DNA from: Massilia eburnea
GTDB lineage: Bacteria > Pseudomonadota > Gammaproteobacteria > Burkholderiales > Burkholderiaceae_D
Length of the DNA: 64,000 nucleotides
Reading direction: 5' to 3'
NCBI RefSeq assembly: GCF_009720745.1
Contig: NZ_WNKX01000002.1
Location: forward strand, 310,001 to 374,000
Positions within the stretch are counted from its first letter, which is position 1; every line of letters begins with the position of its first letter. The notes below the pieces were generated by a model. That model worked only from the letters and a program-made list of their open reading frames with translations, was not told the origin of the DNA and made no database searches. Below are positions 14,704 to 24,636 of the stretch, in pieces. A program made the position numbers and the translations under genes.

Positions 14704-16275
14704 GGGTGACAGCGCCGCCAACACCTGCGCCTTCAGCGCCCGGATCAGGGAAGTCTCATCCGGCGGCACCCCTTCCGGCGCCGGCTGCGAACGGTCCGCA
14801 TAAAACAAGCCCAGCTGCACCCCGTTCACCACCAGCGGCAGCACGATGAAACTGCGCGCATCCGGCAGCAAATCCCTATGCCACTGCGGCAGCAGATCCT
14901 GGATCTTGTTGGTGCTCGCATCGGCGATCATCAAATCGGCATCGTTATCCAGCGCCAGGTGGAACAGGTCCTTCCCCTGCAAGGGAAACACAAAGCCTTC
15001 CTGCCGCGCCGCCAGCTTATCCCCCAGCGCAATGCGCGCGCGGAACTGCGCCGCCTTCACATCCTTCAGGCACACCGTGGCGAAACGGAACCCCATGCTG
15101 CGGTACAAAGTCTCCAGCACCGCCTGCACCAGCTCATTGACCTTGGCCTTGCCCTCGACCCGCATTTCCGTCAGCTCCTGCACGCCCGCCAGCAAACGCT
15201 CGCGCGCGTCGTACGGCTTGCCGCTCGGATAAGCGCCCTCCTTCGCCCCGGAATCCAGGCTGGCCAGCGCCAGCACGCTCGGCAGCGTCCCTGCAGCATC
15301 GGCCCCGGCAGCCGCCGGCGCCGCCTCCGCTTCCGCGTACGGATCGCCCGGCTCGCCATACTTGCCGCCGACGCCGCCATCCAGCTGCATACTGTTGAGC
15401 AAGGCATCCATGCCGCTGCGCGCGCGCGTCAGCACGGTGGTGATCTGCTCCTTTTCCAATCCCAGCGAATTGCCGTAGCGCTGGTGCAAGGCGCGCACGT
15501 CCTCTGGCTTCACGCCCCCCACACGGGTCAGCGCCCTCGCCGCCTCGATGCTGAAGGTGACGACCTGGCGGATCCATTCCGCGCGGTCGGCCGGCGGACG
15601 CAAGGTGCTGCCATAAATCGGCTGCAGCGAACGGATGATCACCTCGGGAATCTTCCATTCGCGCAGTACCGTGGCAGTCAAGGTGTCGTAGCTGCTGCCC
15701 AGGATCATCTGCGATGCCTGGCCGTGCGAATGTTCGCCCGCCTCGATCAGGGCATTGATTTCACGGAATCGCTCATGCTCGCGCGAGGCGATCATGAGCG
15801 GGCCCAGGTTCTTGAACAGCGCGCCGATGGAAGCTTCTTCCGCCTTCTGGTATGGGCTGTAGCGCGCCAGTTCGCGCCCCACCAGGCTGGCGCACAGCGC
15901 CGCCTCCAGCTCCACCCGCACGCTCTTCGCGTGCTTGCTGTTGGACATGGTGTCGACCAGCATCATGGCCAGCGCCGTGGTTTTCACATTATCGAAACCA
16001 AGCAGCGAAATTGCGTGGGAAATAGTGGTTACCGGCGCGCCGGACGCCTGCCGGTATTGCGGGGTATTCGCCAGGCGCAGGATTTTCTGTGTGAGCGCAA
16101 CGTCCGACAGCACGTGGTAAGCCAGGCTTTGCGTGCCCTGGTCGTCGGAATCGGCCATCTGCACCACGCGCGCCATCGAAACGCCGAGCGCGAACAAGCC
16201 CTCATCGTCGCTGCACAATTTTTTCAGCAGGTAGGCGCGGACCGGGCGCTCTTCAGGGGTGTGGCTAGTGTTCAT
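14701..16275 (-). CDS. HDOD domain protein with C-terminal GAF-like domain
   Basis: 524 aa, soluble. Residues about 20-225 form an HDOD domain (LAYHVLSDVALTQKILRLAN, then AISLLGFDNVKTTALAMM), a catalytically inert relative of HD phosphohydrolases often found with cyclic-di-GMP proteins. A linker rich in Ala/Asp follows, then a GAF-like domain (about 370-520, with RSFIVLPLVVNGVQLGLFYA). It is the last of three same-strand signalling genes, 24 nt behind the receiver-like gene. Function beyond signalling is unknown. Confidence 0.8.
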   Translation of the reverse strand: MNTSHTPEERPVRAYLLKKLCSDDEGLFALGVSMARVVQMADSDDQGTQSLAYHVLSDVALTQKILRLANTPQYRQASGAPVTTISHAISLLGFDNVKTTALAMMLVDTMSNSKHAKSVRVELEAALCASLVGRELARYSPYQKAEEASIGALFKNLGPLMIASREHERFREINALIEAGEHSHGQASQMILGSSYDTLTATVLREWKIPEVIIRSLQPIYGSTLRPPADRAEWIRQVVTFSIEAARALTRVGGVKPEDVRALHQRYGNSLGLEKEQITTVLTRARSGMDALLNSMQLDGGVGGKYGEPGDPYAEAEAAPAAAGADAAGTLPSVLALASLDSGAKEGAYPSGKPYDARERLLAGVQELTEMRVEGKAKVNELVQAVLETLYRSMGFRFATVCLKDVKAAQFRARIALGDKLAARQEGFVFPLQGKDLFHLALDNDADLMIADASTNKIQDLLPQWHRDLLPDARSFIVLPLVVNGVQLGLFYADRSQPAPEGVPPDETSLIRALKAQVLAALSP

Positions 16276-16299
16276 GACCCATTGTAGCGCCAGCGGCTA

Positions 16300-17952
16300 T
16301 CAGATCGCGATGCGCACCCCTGCTTCACGCCGCGCGGCGGGCCGGATGTTGTATTTCTTCAATATCTCCTGGTGCAGGCCGGCCAGCGCGTTGAGCTTGG
16401 TGTTGGCCGGATCGAGGCGGCGCACGGTGGCCACCAGCGCCAGCACATTGCGGCCGAGCTTATCGTCCCAGCCTTCGTTTTCCAGGCATTTCAGGATTGC
16501 CACCGCGGCGTTGAAGGCGACCTGCGCGTTGTCGGGCAGCTTGGCAACCGCTTCCAGCATCAAGTCCACCGCGCCGCGGAAGTCGCCCTGTTTTGCCAGC
16601 GCGGCGCCGGCCGCCACCATCTCGCCCACTTCGTTGCGGCTCTCGTCGGCCAGGCGCTGCGCCAGCTCGGCGCGGCCGCTCTGCGCCATCATGCGCATGG
16701 CGCGCGCCATGGCGCCAGGGGTGGCCGAATTGCGCATGACGTCGCGCATGACTTCGGTTGCCTGCTCTTCCCTGCCGACGTCCAGGCAGGTGCGCGCCAG
16801 CTCCATCTTCATCTCGTTCGACAAGCCAATGGCCTCGCGCACGCCTTGCAAGGCCGAGTCGATCGACGCATTCATGCGCGCTGTATTGCCGGTGAATTCG
16901 TGCAGCGCGGCCGAGGCGATTGCGCTGCAGACTTCGGTATTGGGGGCGCCTGCCAGGGTCTTGTCCAGGTCGCGGATCACGGCTGCCGCCTGCACCGGAT
17001 CGCCCTTCTTGACCAAGGTTTGCGCCAGCTTGGCGTGGTCTTCCGGCGTGCGGAATTCCGAATAGCGGGTCTTGCTCACCACCTGCTTCAGGGCACGCTC
17101 GGCCCCGTCGACGTCGCCCGCTTCCAGTGCCACCTCGCCCAGCCGGCGCAAGCGGCGCACCGCATGCGGCGACAGCTCGACAGCGTTGGCCAGCACGGCT
17201 TCCGCTGCCGCCAGGTCGCCCTTCGCTTCATGGGTGCGCGCCAGCCAGTCGTAGGCGTCAAGGAAGCGGCTGTTCTTGCCCAGCAAGTCTTCCAGCATGT
17301 CGCGCGCCTCGTCGTAACGGCCGCGCAGATAGAGGGTCTTGGCCTGGCCCAGGCGCGCCCAGTGCACCTGGCGGCTTTCCCACAGCTCGGCATAGATGGG
17401 CTCGGCCAACTCCGGCTCACCGGCCTGGATGTGCAGCTCGGCGCGCTGCCGGCGGAACTCCAGGGCAAAGCGCGGCTGCGCTGCTTCCCCCTCTTCGCAT
17501 GCTTCGATCGCGGCCCGCAGATCACCCATTTCGACCAGCTGTTGCACCGGCAGCATGGCGTTGCGGCGGTCGACCGCACGCCAGATGCGTTCCAGCATGG
17601 CATCGGCGGCAAAAGGCTTGAGGATGTAATCGTTCGGCATCAGCTCGGCCGCGCTGACGACTTTACTGAACTGGCCCTCGCCGGTCACCATGAAGAACAT
17701 GGTCGAGGAAGTGATCAGGCGGTGGTGGCGCAAGTCTTCCAGCATCTGCTGGCCGTCCTGGCCGCCTTCCAGCGCGTACTCGCAAAGGACCAGGTCGAAA
17801 ATCCGGTGTTCCAGGGCGCGGATCGCCTGGTTGGAGCTGGCGGCATCTTCAATCCGCTCCAGGCCGCACAGGCTCAGCATATTGTGCAGGCTGGCGCGCA
17901 TGCTGGGATTGGGCTCGATGACCAGCGCTGTCAGGCCCTTCAGTTCATTCAT
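16300..17952 (-). CDS. Receiver-like domain with TPR repeats, Glu at phosphosite
   Basis: 550 aa. Residues 1-125 match a response-regulator receiver, with conserved T90 and K112 (DYILKPF). The phosphoacceptor is Glu58 (DLVLCEY) where Asp is expected, and the acidic pair near residue 13 is reduced to E-P. The rest is helical TPR-like repeats (for example DAYDWLARTHEAKGDLAAAE) with no output enzyme. A Glu can mimic the phosphorylated state, so this may be a constitutive scaffold. It lies between an HD-GYP gene and an HDOD gene on the same strand. Confidence 0.8.
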   Translation of the reverse strand: MNELKGLTALVIEPNPSMRASLHNMLSLCGLERIEDAASSNQAIRALEHRIFDLVLCEYALEGGQDGQQMLEDLRHHRLITSSTMFFMVTGEGQFSKVVSAAELMPNDYILKPFAADAMLERIWRAVDRRNAMLPVQQLVEMGDLRAAIEACEEGEAAQPRFALEFRRQRAELHIQAGEPELAEPIYAELWESRQVHWARLGQAKTLYLRGRYDEARDMLEDLLGKNSRFLDAYDWLARTHEAKGDLAAAEAVLANAVELSPHAVRRLRRLGEVALEAGDVDGAERALKQVVSKTRYSEFRTPEDHAKLAQTLVKKGDPVQAAAVIRDLDKTLAGAPNTEVCSAIASAALHEFTGNTARMNASIDSALQGVREAIGLSNEMKMELARTCLDVGREEQATEVMRDVMRNSATPGAMARAMRMMAQSGRAELAQRLADESRNEVGEMVAAGAALAKQGDFRGAVDLMLEAVAKLPDNAQVAFNAAVAILKCLENEGWDDKLGRNVLALVATVRRLDPANTKLNALAGLHQEILKKYNIRPAARREAGVRIAI

Positions 17953-18018
17953 GGCTTTCGGCGTAGGACTAGGGCTGTCCTTATTCTATTACGCGCCGTG
18001 TTTTTTGGTGAGAATGCA

Positions 18019-18044
18019 CATGGCAGCGCGGCGCGGCTGCCATG
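18019..18044 (-). other. Hairpin between HD-GYP and receiver-TPR genes
   Basis: CATGGCAGC and GCTGCCATG form a 9-bp stem around an 8-nt GC loop. It lies about 10 nt after the HD-GYP stop and lacks a T-run, so partial termination or mRNA stabilisation between cotranscribed genes is more likely than full termination. Confidence 0.4.
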
Positions 18045-18054
18045 CTGCGATTCC

Positions 18055-19635
18055 TTACGCGCTATGGCCCAGGCCTGGATTGCGTTCCACCACATCGTTC
18101 AGGGCCGCCACCACTTCCGGATCAAACTGGGTGCCCGAACGATCGCGGATATACGTCATGACTTCCGGATAGGGCCAAGGCTCCTTGTAGGGGCGTTCAT
18201 GCAGCAGGGAATCGAACACGTCGACCACGGCCACGATGCGCGCCGAGAGCGGGATCTGCCTGCCCTTCAGCTGGTTCGGATAGCCGCCGCCATCCCAATG
18301 CTCATGGTGGCCGCCGGCGATTTCCGCGCCATAGGTCAGGTAGCTGACACCATCGACCATATTGGCCGCGCGCTCCAGCACGCTGCGCCCGACGGCGGCG
18401 TGGGTTTGCATCAGTGCCCGCTCGTCATCGGTATGCGGGCCCGGCTTGAGCAGGATATGGTCGGGCGTGGCCACCTTGCCCACGTCATGCAGGATGGAGG
18501 CCAGGCCGATCATATCGACCAGCTGCGGCGTCAGTTCATCGTCATAGACACCGCGTTCCTTCATGCGCGCAGCGATGGCGGAAGACAGCTGCTGCACGCG
18601 GCGCACATGGCCGCCGGTGCAGCCGTCGCGGAATTCCGCCAGGTCGGCCAGGGCCACCACGGTCGCTTCCTGCGCCTTGCGCAGCTGGCCGAACATGTAC
18701 AGGTTGTCGAATGCAGCGGCAATACGCTCGCAGAACACTTCCAGCAGGTCGCGCTGGATCTGGGCCAGGGGCCATGGCGGCGTGACGGAAATCAGCACGT
18801 CGCGGTTTTCCTGGGTATGGATGTAGAGCACATTGGCCGGATGATCGAACTGGCTCTTCCGCTCCTGGAAAGCCTTGCGGATGGTCGGCCACAGCGGATG
18901 GTTGTCCGGCATGCGCTCGCTTTCGGCGAGCGGCGCGTAACCGCCGGTGGCGGCCACCACGGTGGTATCGCCGGTATCGACTTGCATCAGGCATAGCACG
19001 CCGTCCGCCCCCACGTCGAGGATGGCGGAGACCTGGTTCAGCACGCCGGAAGCAAATTCACGCAGGGAATGGATCTGGTACAGGTTGGTCGCGCCGGCCA
19101 GGATCTTGCCAAGGCCAATGCGCGAACGCTCCAGCATGTTCAGGCTCTCGTAGGCGCGCAGGGCCGAGATCACGGTGGTGAACAGCTTTTGCGTGGTGAG
19201 TTCAGTCTTGGCCTTGTAATCGTTGATGTCGTATTCGATGATCACACGCTGCTCGGGCGCCTGGCCCGGCTGGCCGGTGCGCAGCACGACGCGCACGATG
19301 GAATTGTGCAGTTCTTCGCGGATACGGCGCGCCAGCAGCAGGCCGGCATCGTCGGTCTCCATCACCACGTCCAGCAGGACCAGGGCGATGTCAGGCGTAT
19401 CGCGCAGGATTTCAAACGCCTCGCGGCCGCTGTAAGCCGAGAACAGCTCCAGTTCCCGTCCTTTGAAGCTGACGTTGCGCAGCGCCAGGCGGGTGACCGC
19501 ATGCACGTCCTGGTCATCATCCACAATCAGCACGCGCCACAGGCGCTGTTCAGGGGATCCGGCCGATGTTGGCTGCTTATCTTCTTCGTCTTCTTCGAGC
19601 AGCCAGTTATCATCGACGGCTTGGGGGTCCGCCAT
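18055..19635 (-). CDS. Response regulator REC-DUF3369-HD-GYP phosphodiesterase
   Basis: 526 aa. The receiver (about residues 33-160) has the DDD acidic cluster and phosphoacceptor D89 (LVLLDV). A DUF3369 region (about 165-320) precedes an HD-GYP domain with HDVGK and the signature HHEHWDGGGYPNQLKG, so cyclic-di-GMP hydrolysis is likely. AAGGAGATTTC precedes the ATG at 19635. It is the first of three same-strand genes and is divergent from cheW. No partner kinase is visible nearby. Confidence 0.9.
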   Translation of the reverse strand: MADPQAVDDNWLLEEDEEDKQPTSAGSPEQRLWRVLIVDDDQDVHAVTRLALRNVSFKGRELELFSAYSGREAFEILRDTPDIALVLLDVVMETDDAGLLLARRIREELHNSIVRVVLRTGQPGQAPEQRVIIEYDINDYKAKTELTTQKLFTTVISALRAYESLNMLERSRIGLGKILAGATNLYQIHSLREFASGVLNQVSAILDVGADGVLCLMQVDTGDTTVVAATGGYAPLAESERMPDNHPLWPTIRKAFQERKSQFDHPANVLYIHTQENRDVLISVTPPWPLAQIQRDLLEVFCERIAAAFDNLYMFGQLRKAQEATVVALADLAEFRDGCTGGHVRRVQQLSSAIAARMKERGVYDDELTPQLVDMIGLASILHDVGKVATPDHILLKPGPHTDDERALMQTHAAVGRSVLERAANMVDGVSYLTYGAEIAGGHHEHWDGGGYPNQLKGRQIPLSARIVAVVDVFDSLLHERPYKEPWPYPEVMTYIRDRSGTQFDPEVVAALNDVVERNPGLGHSA

Positions 19636-19779
19636 GAAATCTCCTTGAATTAATTGCGCTAATCTTTACATCCAGCATAATCAGATTTGACTAAGCTAGC
19701 AATTAAAAATTACCCCCTCGTAAATCACTTTGCACTCTGATACGCTTTGACAACACAGATTTTGCTAAAGGAAAAAACC

Positions 19780-20271
19780 ATGCAAGTTACTGCGCAAGAA
19801 GACGCGAGCCAAGGCAAGGAATTCCTGGCATTCAAGCTGGGGGCCGAGGAATACGGCATTGATATTTTAAAAGTGCAGGAAATCCGCGGCTACGAAGCGG
19901 TAACCCGGATTGCCAACGCGCCCGAGTTCATCAAAGGCGTGATCAACTTGCGCGGCATCATCATTCCCGTGGTGGACATGCGCATCAAGTTCAAGCTGGG
20001 CGAGCCGGTGTACGACCAGTTCACCGTAGTGATCATCCTCAACATCAATGGCCGCGTGGTGGGCATGGTTGTCGATTCGGTGTCCGACGTGACGACGCTC
20101 ACGCCCGAGCAAATCAAGCCCGCTCCCGACATGGGCACCGCCTTCAGTTCCGAATACATGATCGGCCTTGGCACGATCGACGAACGCATGCTGATCCTGG
20201 TGGACATCTACCGCCTGATGGCCAGCCCGGAAATGGGCCTGAGCGAAACCCTCGCCGCCGGCGCAGCGTAA
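19780..20271 (+). CDS. cheW: Chemotaxis coupling protein CheW
   Basis: 163 aa from the ATG at 19780, which has AAAGGA upstream; a TTG 11 codons earlier is not supported. The CheW fold is clear: FLAFKLGAEEYGIDILKVQE, INLRGIIIPVVDMR and VVDSVSDVTTL. It links chemoreceptors to CheA. No cheA or receptor gene lies in the window, so it is an isolated copy next to the cyclic-di-GMP genes. Its TAA stop overlaps the edge of a palindromic repeat. Confidence 0.95.
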   Translation: MQVTAQEDASQGKEFLAFKLGAEEYGIDILKVQEIRGYEAVTRIANAPEFIKGVINLRGIIIPVVDMRIKFKLGEPVYDQFTVVIILNINGRVVGMVVDSVSDVTTLTPEQIKPAPDMGTAFSSEYMIGLGTIDERMLILVDIYRLMASPEMGLSETLAAGAA

Positions 20272-20321
20272 AAAAGGGGACGTAACACTTTATTTGAAAA
20301 AGGGGTACGTCCCCTTTTTCA
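20270..20321. repeat. Palindrome, AAAAGGGG-ACGTA-CCCC family, copy 2
   Basis: The right half (AAAAAGGGGTACGTCCCCTTTTT) matches the arm of the rpoB-rpoC palindrome exactly. The left half is a decayed inverted copy beginning AAAAAGGGGACGTAA. It fills the whole space between convergent cheW and the J-domain gene and touches both stop codons. Confidence 0.8.
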
Positions 20322-21272
20322 ACCGGCTTTGCTGCGCGAGCAACCGTTCTGGCCGGGGCCGAGGTTCAGGTTCTGGTAGCGGATTTCGTATTTGCCGTTG
20401 GATAACTGGTCGACTACCAGCTTGTCGTGCGGCTGCACGTAGGCGTAGCGTACGTTGGAGCGGCGCTCCAGGTCGTACACCTTGATGAAGACCGGCGAGG
20501 CGTTGGAACTGTTGTCCAGCGTGAGCTGCATGTCTTCACCTTTGTTGCCGACGGGGAATCCTTCCACATAGCCGGACTGCGCCGGCCAGGGCTCGCCGTT
20601 GGGTGCTACCGGCGGGGCGACGTCGGCTTCGCAGTCGACGGCGGCACTGGGCAGCACCACCTGGGACAGGGCCAGCACCTTGATCGGCGGGGCCGCAGCG
20701 GCGGATACCGATGGTTCCGGCGAGTACGGTTTGGCGACGGCCCAGCCATCGTCCGGGGTGACTTTTTCCACGCGCGGGGGGTGGATTTTCGGGGTGGCGG
20801 AGGCGGTGGCCGTCAGTTCGGCGGGCGGCTTGCCGCCCCAGGCGCCGGCCAGGACGCTGGACATGGCGCGCGGTTCGGTCACCGTCAGCACGCCGCCCAG
20901 CCAGCCGGCAGCGGCGGCACCGCCTACCGTGCCCCAGAAGCGCCAGGACTTCAGGACCCGGCGCCGGCGCGGCAGGTCGAGCTGGTCCGACCAGCCCGGC
21001 TCATGGGCCGGCTCATGCCTGGTGCTTTCCAGCCACTCGATTTCGAATTCTTCCTGGGTGATCCACTCATCGTGCTCCTTGCGCCGTTGCGGATCGGACA
21101 GCGTGCCATAGGCCGTGTTGACGATCGCCATGATGCGGGCCGCCTTTTCATCCCCCGGATTCTTATCAGGATGATATTTCTGGCTCAGGGCCTTGTAAGC
21201 AGCACGTATAACTTCCTGTGGCGCGCCACGCGCTACCTTCAGGTTGTCATAGTGAGTATGTATCTTTCCCAT
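20319..21272 (-). CDS. J-domain membrane protein
   Basis: 317 aa. An N-terminal J domain (about residues 7-70, HPD at 34-36) should stimulate an Hsp70. A basic stretch (PRRRRVLK) precedes a transmembrane segment at about 112-131, and a Pro/Ala-rich region leads to a C-terminal domain with a Cys pair. With the J domain before the membrane helix it probably faces the cytoplasm. It lacks the Gly/Phe and zinc-finger regions of DnaJ, so it is a specialised co-chaperone of unknown client. Confidence 0.8.
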   Translation of the reverse strand: MGKIHTHYDNLKVARGAPQEVIRAAYKALSQKYHPDKNPGDEKAARIMAIVNTAYGTLSDPQRRKEHDEWITQEEFEIEWLESTRHEPAHEPGWSDQLDLPRRRRVLKSWRFWGTVGGAAAAGWLGGVLTVTEPRAMSSVLAGAWGGKPPAELTATASATPKIHPPRVEKVTPDDGWAVAKPYSPEPSVSAAAAPPIKVLALSQVVLPSAAVDCEADVAPPVAPNGEPWPAQSGYVEGFPVGNKGEDMQLTLDNSSNASPVFIKVYDLERRSNVRYAYVQPHDKLVVDQLSNGKYEIRYQNLNLGPGQNGCSRSKAG

Positions 21273-21284
21273 CTCTCAATCATA

Positions 21285-22433
21285 TTACAAACGGTGGCTG
21301 CGGTCGCTACGCAGCAGCTGCCCCGGCAGTTCGACGCCATGGCCGATCACCAGCACCTTGAACAATTCTCCCATTTCCGCTGGAGAAAGCAATTTCTGCA
21401 GCGCGTTGGCGTGCGGCAGGTAATGCAGGGCGTCAGCGGGGTCGAAGCGCTGCATCAGTTCGCCGATGCCAGCGCCGATCAGGAAGCCGGCCTGGCTGTT
21501 GTAGGCCATGACTTGCGCGCCTGCCTCCTGGGCAGCGAGCGCCATGGCCGTGAAGTCGACGTGGGCGGTGATGTCCTGCAGGCCGGGCAGGTAGAACGGT
21601 TCGGCATGGGCATGGTGGCGGTAGTGGCACATCAGGGTGCCGGTGGCGCGGTCGCCCAGGTAGAACTCGCGCGCCGGGAAACCGTAGTCGAACAGGAAGG
21701 CGGCGCCCTGCCCCTTCGCCAGCATCGCGGCCAGGGTGGCCATGAAACCGCAGCCGGCGCCATGCACTTCGGTCACATAGCCGACCGGCAGGGAGTCGGC
21801 GTCGGGAATCTGGCGCTCGATCTGCGCCCGCAGGGCGGCATCGGCGGCGCTTGGGCGCCAGGCGAAACCGGCGTCGGAAGCGGCCACGTGCAGCGATTGC
21901 CAGCCCTCTTCAGTCAGGGTGACCACGTCCACCGGCATCGCGTCTAGGACTTCATTGCCGAAGACGGCGCCTGCAAACGATTCCGGCAGCGCGTCCAGCC
22001 AGCGTACTTGCGGGAAATCGCGCAGCAGCTCCTGCTGGCGGGCGCGCAGTTCGCCGGACAGTTCGACGATGGCGTAGCTCTCCACAGTAATGCCGGCCGC
22101 CGCCGCTTCGGTCAGGATGTCCTTGGCCAGCTTGCCCGTGCCGGCGCCGAATTCAAGGATGTGCGGCGCGCTTTGGTCCATAATAGCGGCTGCGACATGC
22201 GCCAGCGTCTGCCCGAACAGGGCGCTCAGCTCCGGTGCGGTTGTAAAATCGCCATCCTTGCCCAGCTTGGCGGCGCCGCCGCTGTAATAGCCCAGGCCCG
22301 GCGCATACAGCGCCAGTTCCATGAAGCGGGAGAACGGGATGGCGCCGCCTTGCCGTGTCATGTCATCGGCAATCAGGCGCTGCAAGGCTTGGGACGCGGC
22401 CAGCGCGTCGGGGGAAGGTGCTGGTAAAGACAT
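21285..22433 (-). CDS. MidA/NDUFAF7-family SAM-dependent methyltransferase
   Basis: 382 aa. The N-terminus GAIPFSRFMELALYAPGLGY and the SAM-binding HILEFGAGTGKLAKDIL, followed by VFGNEVLDAMPVDV, are signatures of the COG1565 family. The mitochondrial member methylates an arginine in complex I; the bacterial substrate is uncertain. The 12-nt gap to the J-domain gene on the same strand suggests cotranscription. The opposite-strand SDR gene starts 53 nt away. Confidence 0.88.
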   Translation of the reverse strand: MSLPAPSPDALAASQALQRLIADDMTRQGGAIPFSRFMELALYAPGLGYYSGGAAKLGKDGDFTTAPELSALFGQTLAHVAAAIMDQSAPHILEFGAGTGKLAKDILTEAAAAGITVESYAIVELSGELRARQQELLRDFPQVRWLDALPESFAGAVFGNEVLDAMPVDVVTLTEEGWQSLHVAASDAGFAWRPSAADAALRAQIERQIPDADSLPVGYVTEVHGAGCGFMATLAAMLAKGQGAAFLFDYGFPAREFYLGDRATGTLMCHYRHHAHAEPFYLPGLQDITAHVDFTAMALAAQEAGAQVMAYNSQAGFLIGAGIGELMQRFDPADALHYLPHANALQKLLSPAEMGELFKVLVIGHGVELPGQLLRSDRSHRL

Positions 22434-22486
22434 GCCGGCATTGTAGCGGTTCAGCGCTGCCCGGCGCCATTTTGCGCAATTTGACT

Positions 22487-23260
22487 ATGACCAATTCTGA
22501 AGAAAACCCGCGCGTGGCCCTGGTGACCGGCGCCGGACGCCGCCTGGGACGCGAAATCGCGCTGGGCCTGGCGCGCGCCGGCTGGGATATCGCCGTCCAC
22601 TACCGCAACTCGCACGACGAGGCGCGCCATGTGGCGCAGGAGATCGCCGCCCTTGGCCGCCGCGCCATCACGCTGCAATGCGAGCTGTCCGACGAGGAAG
22701 CGGTGCGCGGCCTGCTGCCCGCTGCACTGAAGGCGCTGGACCGCGTCGACTGCGTGGTGAATAACGCCTCCCTGTTCGATTACGATACGGACCTGGATTT
22801 CAGCCACGCCCGTCTTGACGCCCATATGCACGCCAACGTGGCGGCGCCGATCCAGCTCGCGCGGGCCCTGTACGACGCCACGCCGGAAGGCGGCCAGGCC
22901 GTGGTTGTGAACCTGCTGGACCAGAAGCTTTATAATCTCAACCCTGATTTCCTGTCCTACACCCTGTCCAAGGCGGCGCTGGAAGCGGCCAACACCATGC
23001 TGGCCCAGTCGCTGGCGCCCAAGGTAAGGGTAGTGGGCGTGGCGCCCGGCATCACCATGGTGTCCGGCGACCAGAGCGAGGAAGGCTTCGAGAAAGCGCA
23101 CACCCAGACGCCGCTGGGCCGCTCCAGCACTCCCGAGGACATTGCTGCCGCCGTGGTATATGCGGCGGGCGCGCGGGCGATGACCGGCACGACCCTGCTG
23201 GTCGATGGCGGCCAGCACCTGCTGCCATCGCCGCGCGACGTGATGTTCCTGGCCAAATGA
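22487..23260 (+). CDS. SDR oxidoreductase, pteridine reductase-like
   Basis: 257 aa. Rossmann nucleotide-binding motif TGAGRRLGREIA near residues 14-25, NNAS near 92, and catalytic YTLSK. TGAGRR in place of the usual TGxxxGIG is typical of pteridine reductases and FolM. Placement 22 nt before folB supports a role in pterin or folate reduction. It starts at the ATG at 22487 (MTNSEENPRVAL); 44 upstream in-frame codons overlap the divergent gene and are not supported. Confidence 0.85.
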   Translation: MTNSEENPRVALVTGAGRRLGREIALGLARAGWDIAVHYRNSHDEARHVAQEIAALGRRAITLQCELSDEEAVRGLLPAALKALDRVDCVVNNASLFDYDTDLDFSHARLDAHMHANVAAPIQLARALYDATPEGGQAVVVNLLDQKLYNLNPDFLSYTLSKAALEAANTMLAQSLAPKVRVVGVAPGITMVSGDQSEEGFEKAHTQTPLGRSSTPEDIAAAVVYAAGARAMTGTTLLVDGGQHLLPSPRDVMFLAK

Positions 23261-23282
23261 ATATTTTTGAAAGATTAGCACC

Positions 23283-23677
23283 ATGCTGTCCGCCCTGATT
23301 CACCCGCAACTGCAAGACTGCCGCCGGCTGTTCCTGCGCAACTATGAAGTGCTGATCAATATCGGCGTGCACGATTTCGAGAAGAAGGGCGAACAGCGCG
23401 TCCTGATCAACGTTGACCTGTACATCCCGCTGGCCGTGTCGACGCCGAAGGCCGACGAGCTGCACGAAGTGGTCGACTACGACTTCATGCGCGAGACCAT
23501 CGCCCGCCGCATGGCGGAGGGCCACGTGCACTTGCAGGAAACCCTGGTCGACGACGTGGTGCAGGCCATGCTGGCCCACCCGAGCGTGCGCGCAGCGCGC
23601 GTATCGACCATGAAGCCTGACGTGTACCCCGATTGCGAGGGCGTGGGCGTGGAAGTATTCCGTATCAAGGACGCAGA

Positions 23678-23681
<4 letters not shown>
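23283..23681 (+). CDS. folB: Dihydroneopterin aldolase family protein
   Basis: 132 aa, typical FolB length. It matches at [20 protein letters not shown] and [11 protein letters not shown], and ends with the [10 protein letters not shown] strand. FolB cleaves 7,8-dihydroneopterin in folate synthesis; paralogues act as epimerases. It overlaps ttcA by 4 nt (ATGA), so the two are translationally coupled. Confidence 0.9.
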
Positions 23682-24580
<899 letters not shown>

Positions 24581-24603
24581 AAGCAACTTCTCGGGGTAGA
24601 ATA

Positions 24604-24630
24604 GGTCCCTTCTTTTTTCATCGAAGGGAT
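24604..24630 (+). other. Hairpin between ttcA and secreted gluzincin gene
   Basis: GGTCCCTTC and GAAGGGATC arms flank a T-rich 10-nt loop, 24 nt after the ttcA stop and just before the next start. There is no T-run after the stem on the plus strand. It may moderate read-through or cover the ribosome-binding region of the next gene. Confidence 0.35.
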
Positions 24631-24636
24631 CTCCCG

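Noticed and set aside
16372-18996. 874-codon open frame antisense to the receiver-TPR and HD-GYP genes
   Set aside because: It runs across two genes with recognised domains and an intergenic gap, and shows no motif.
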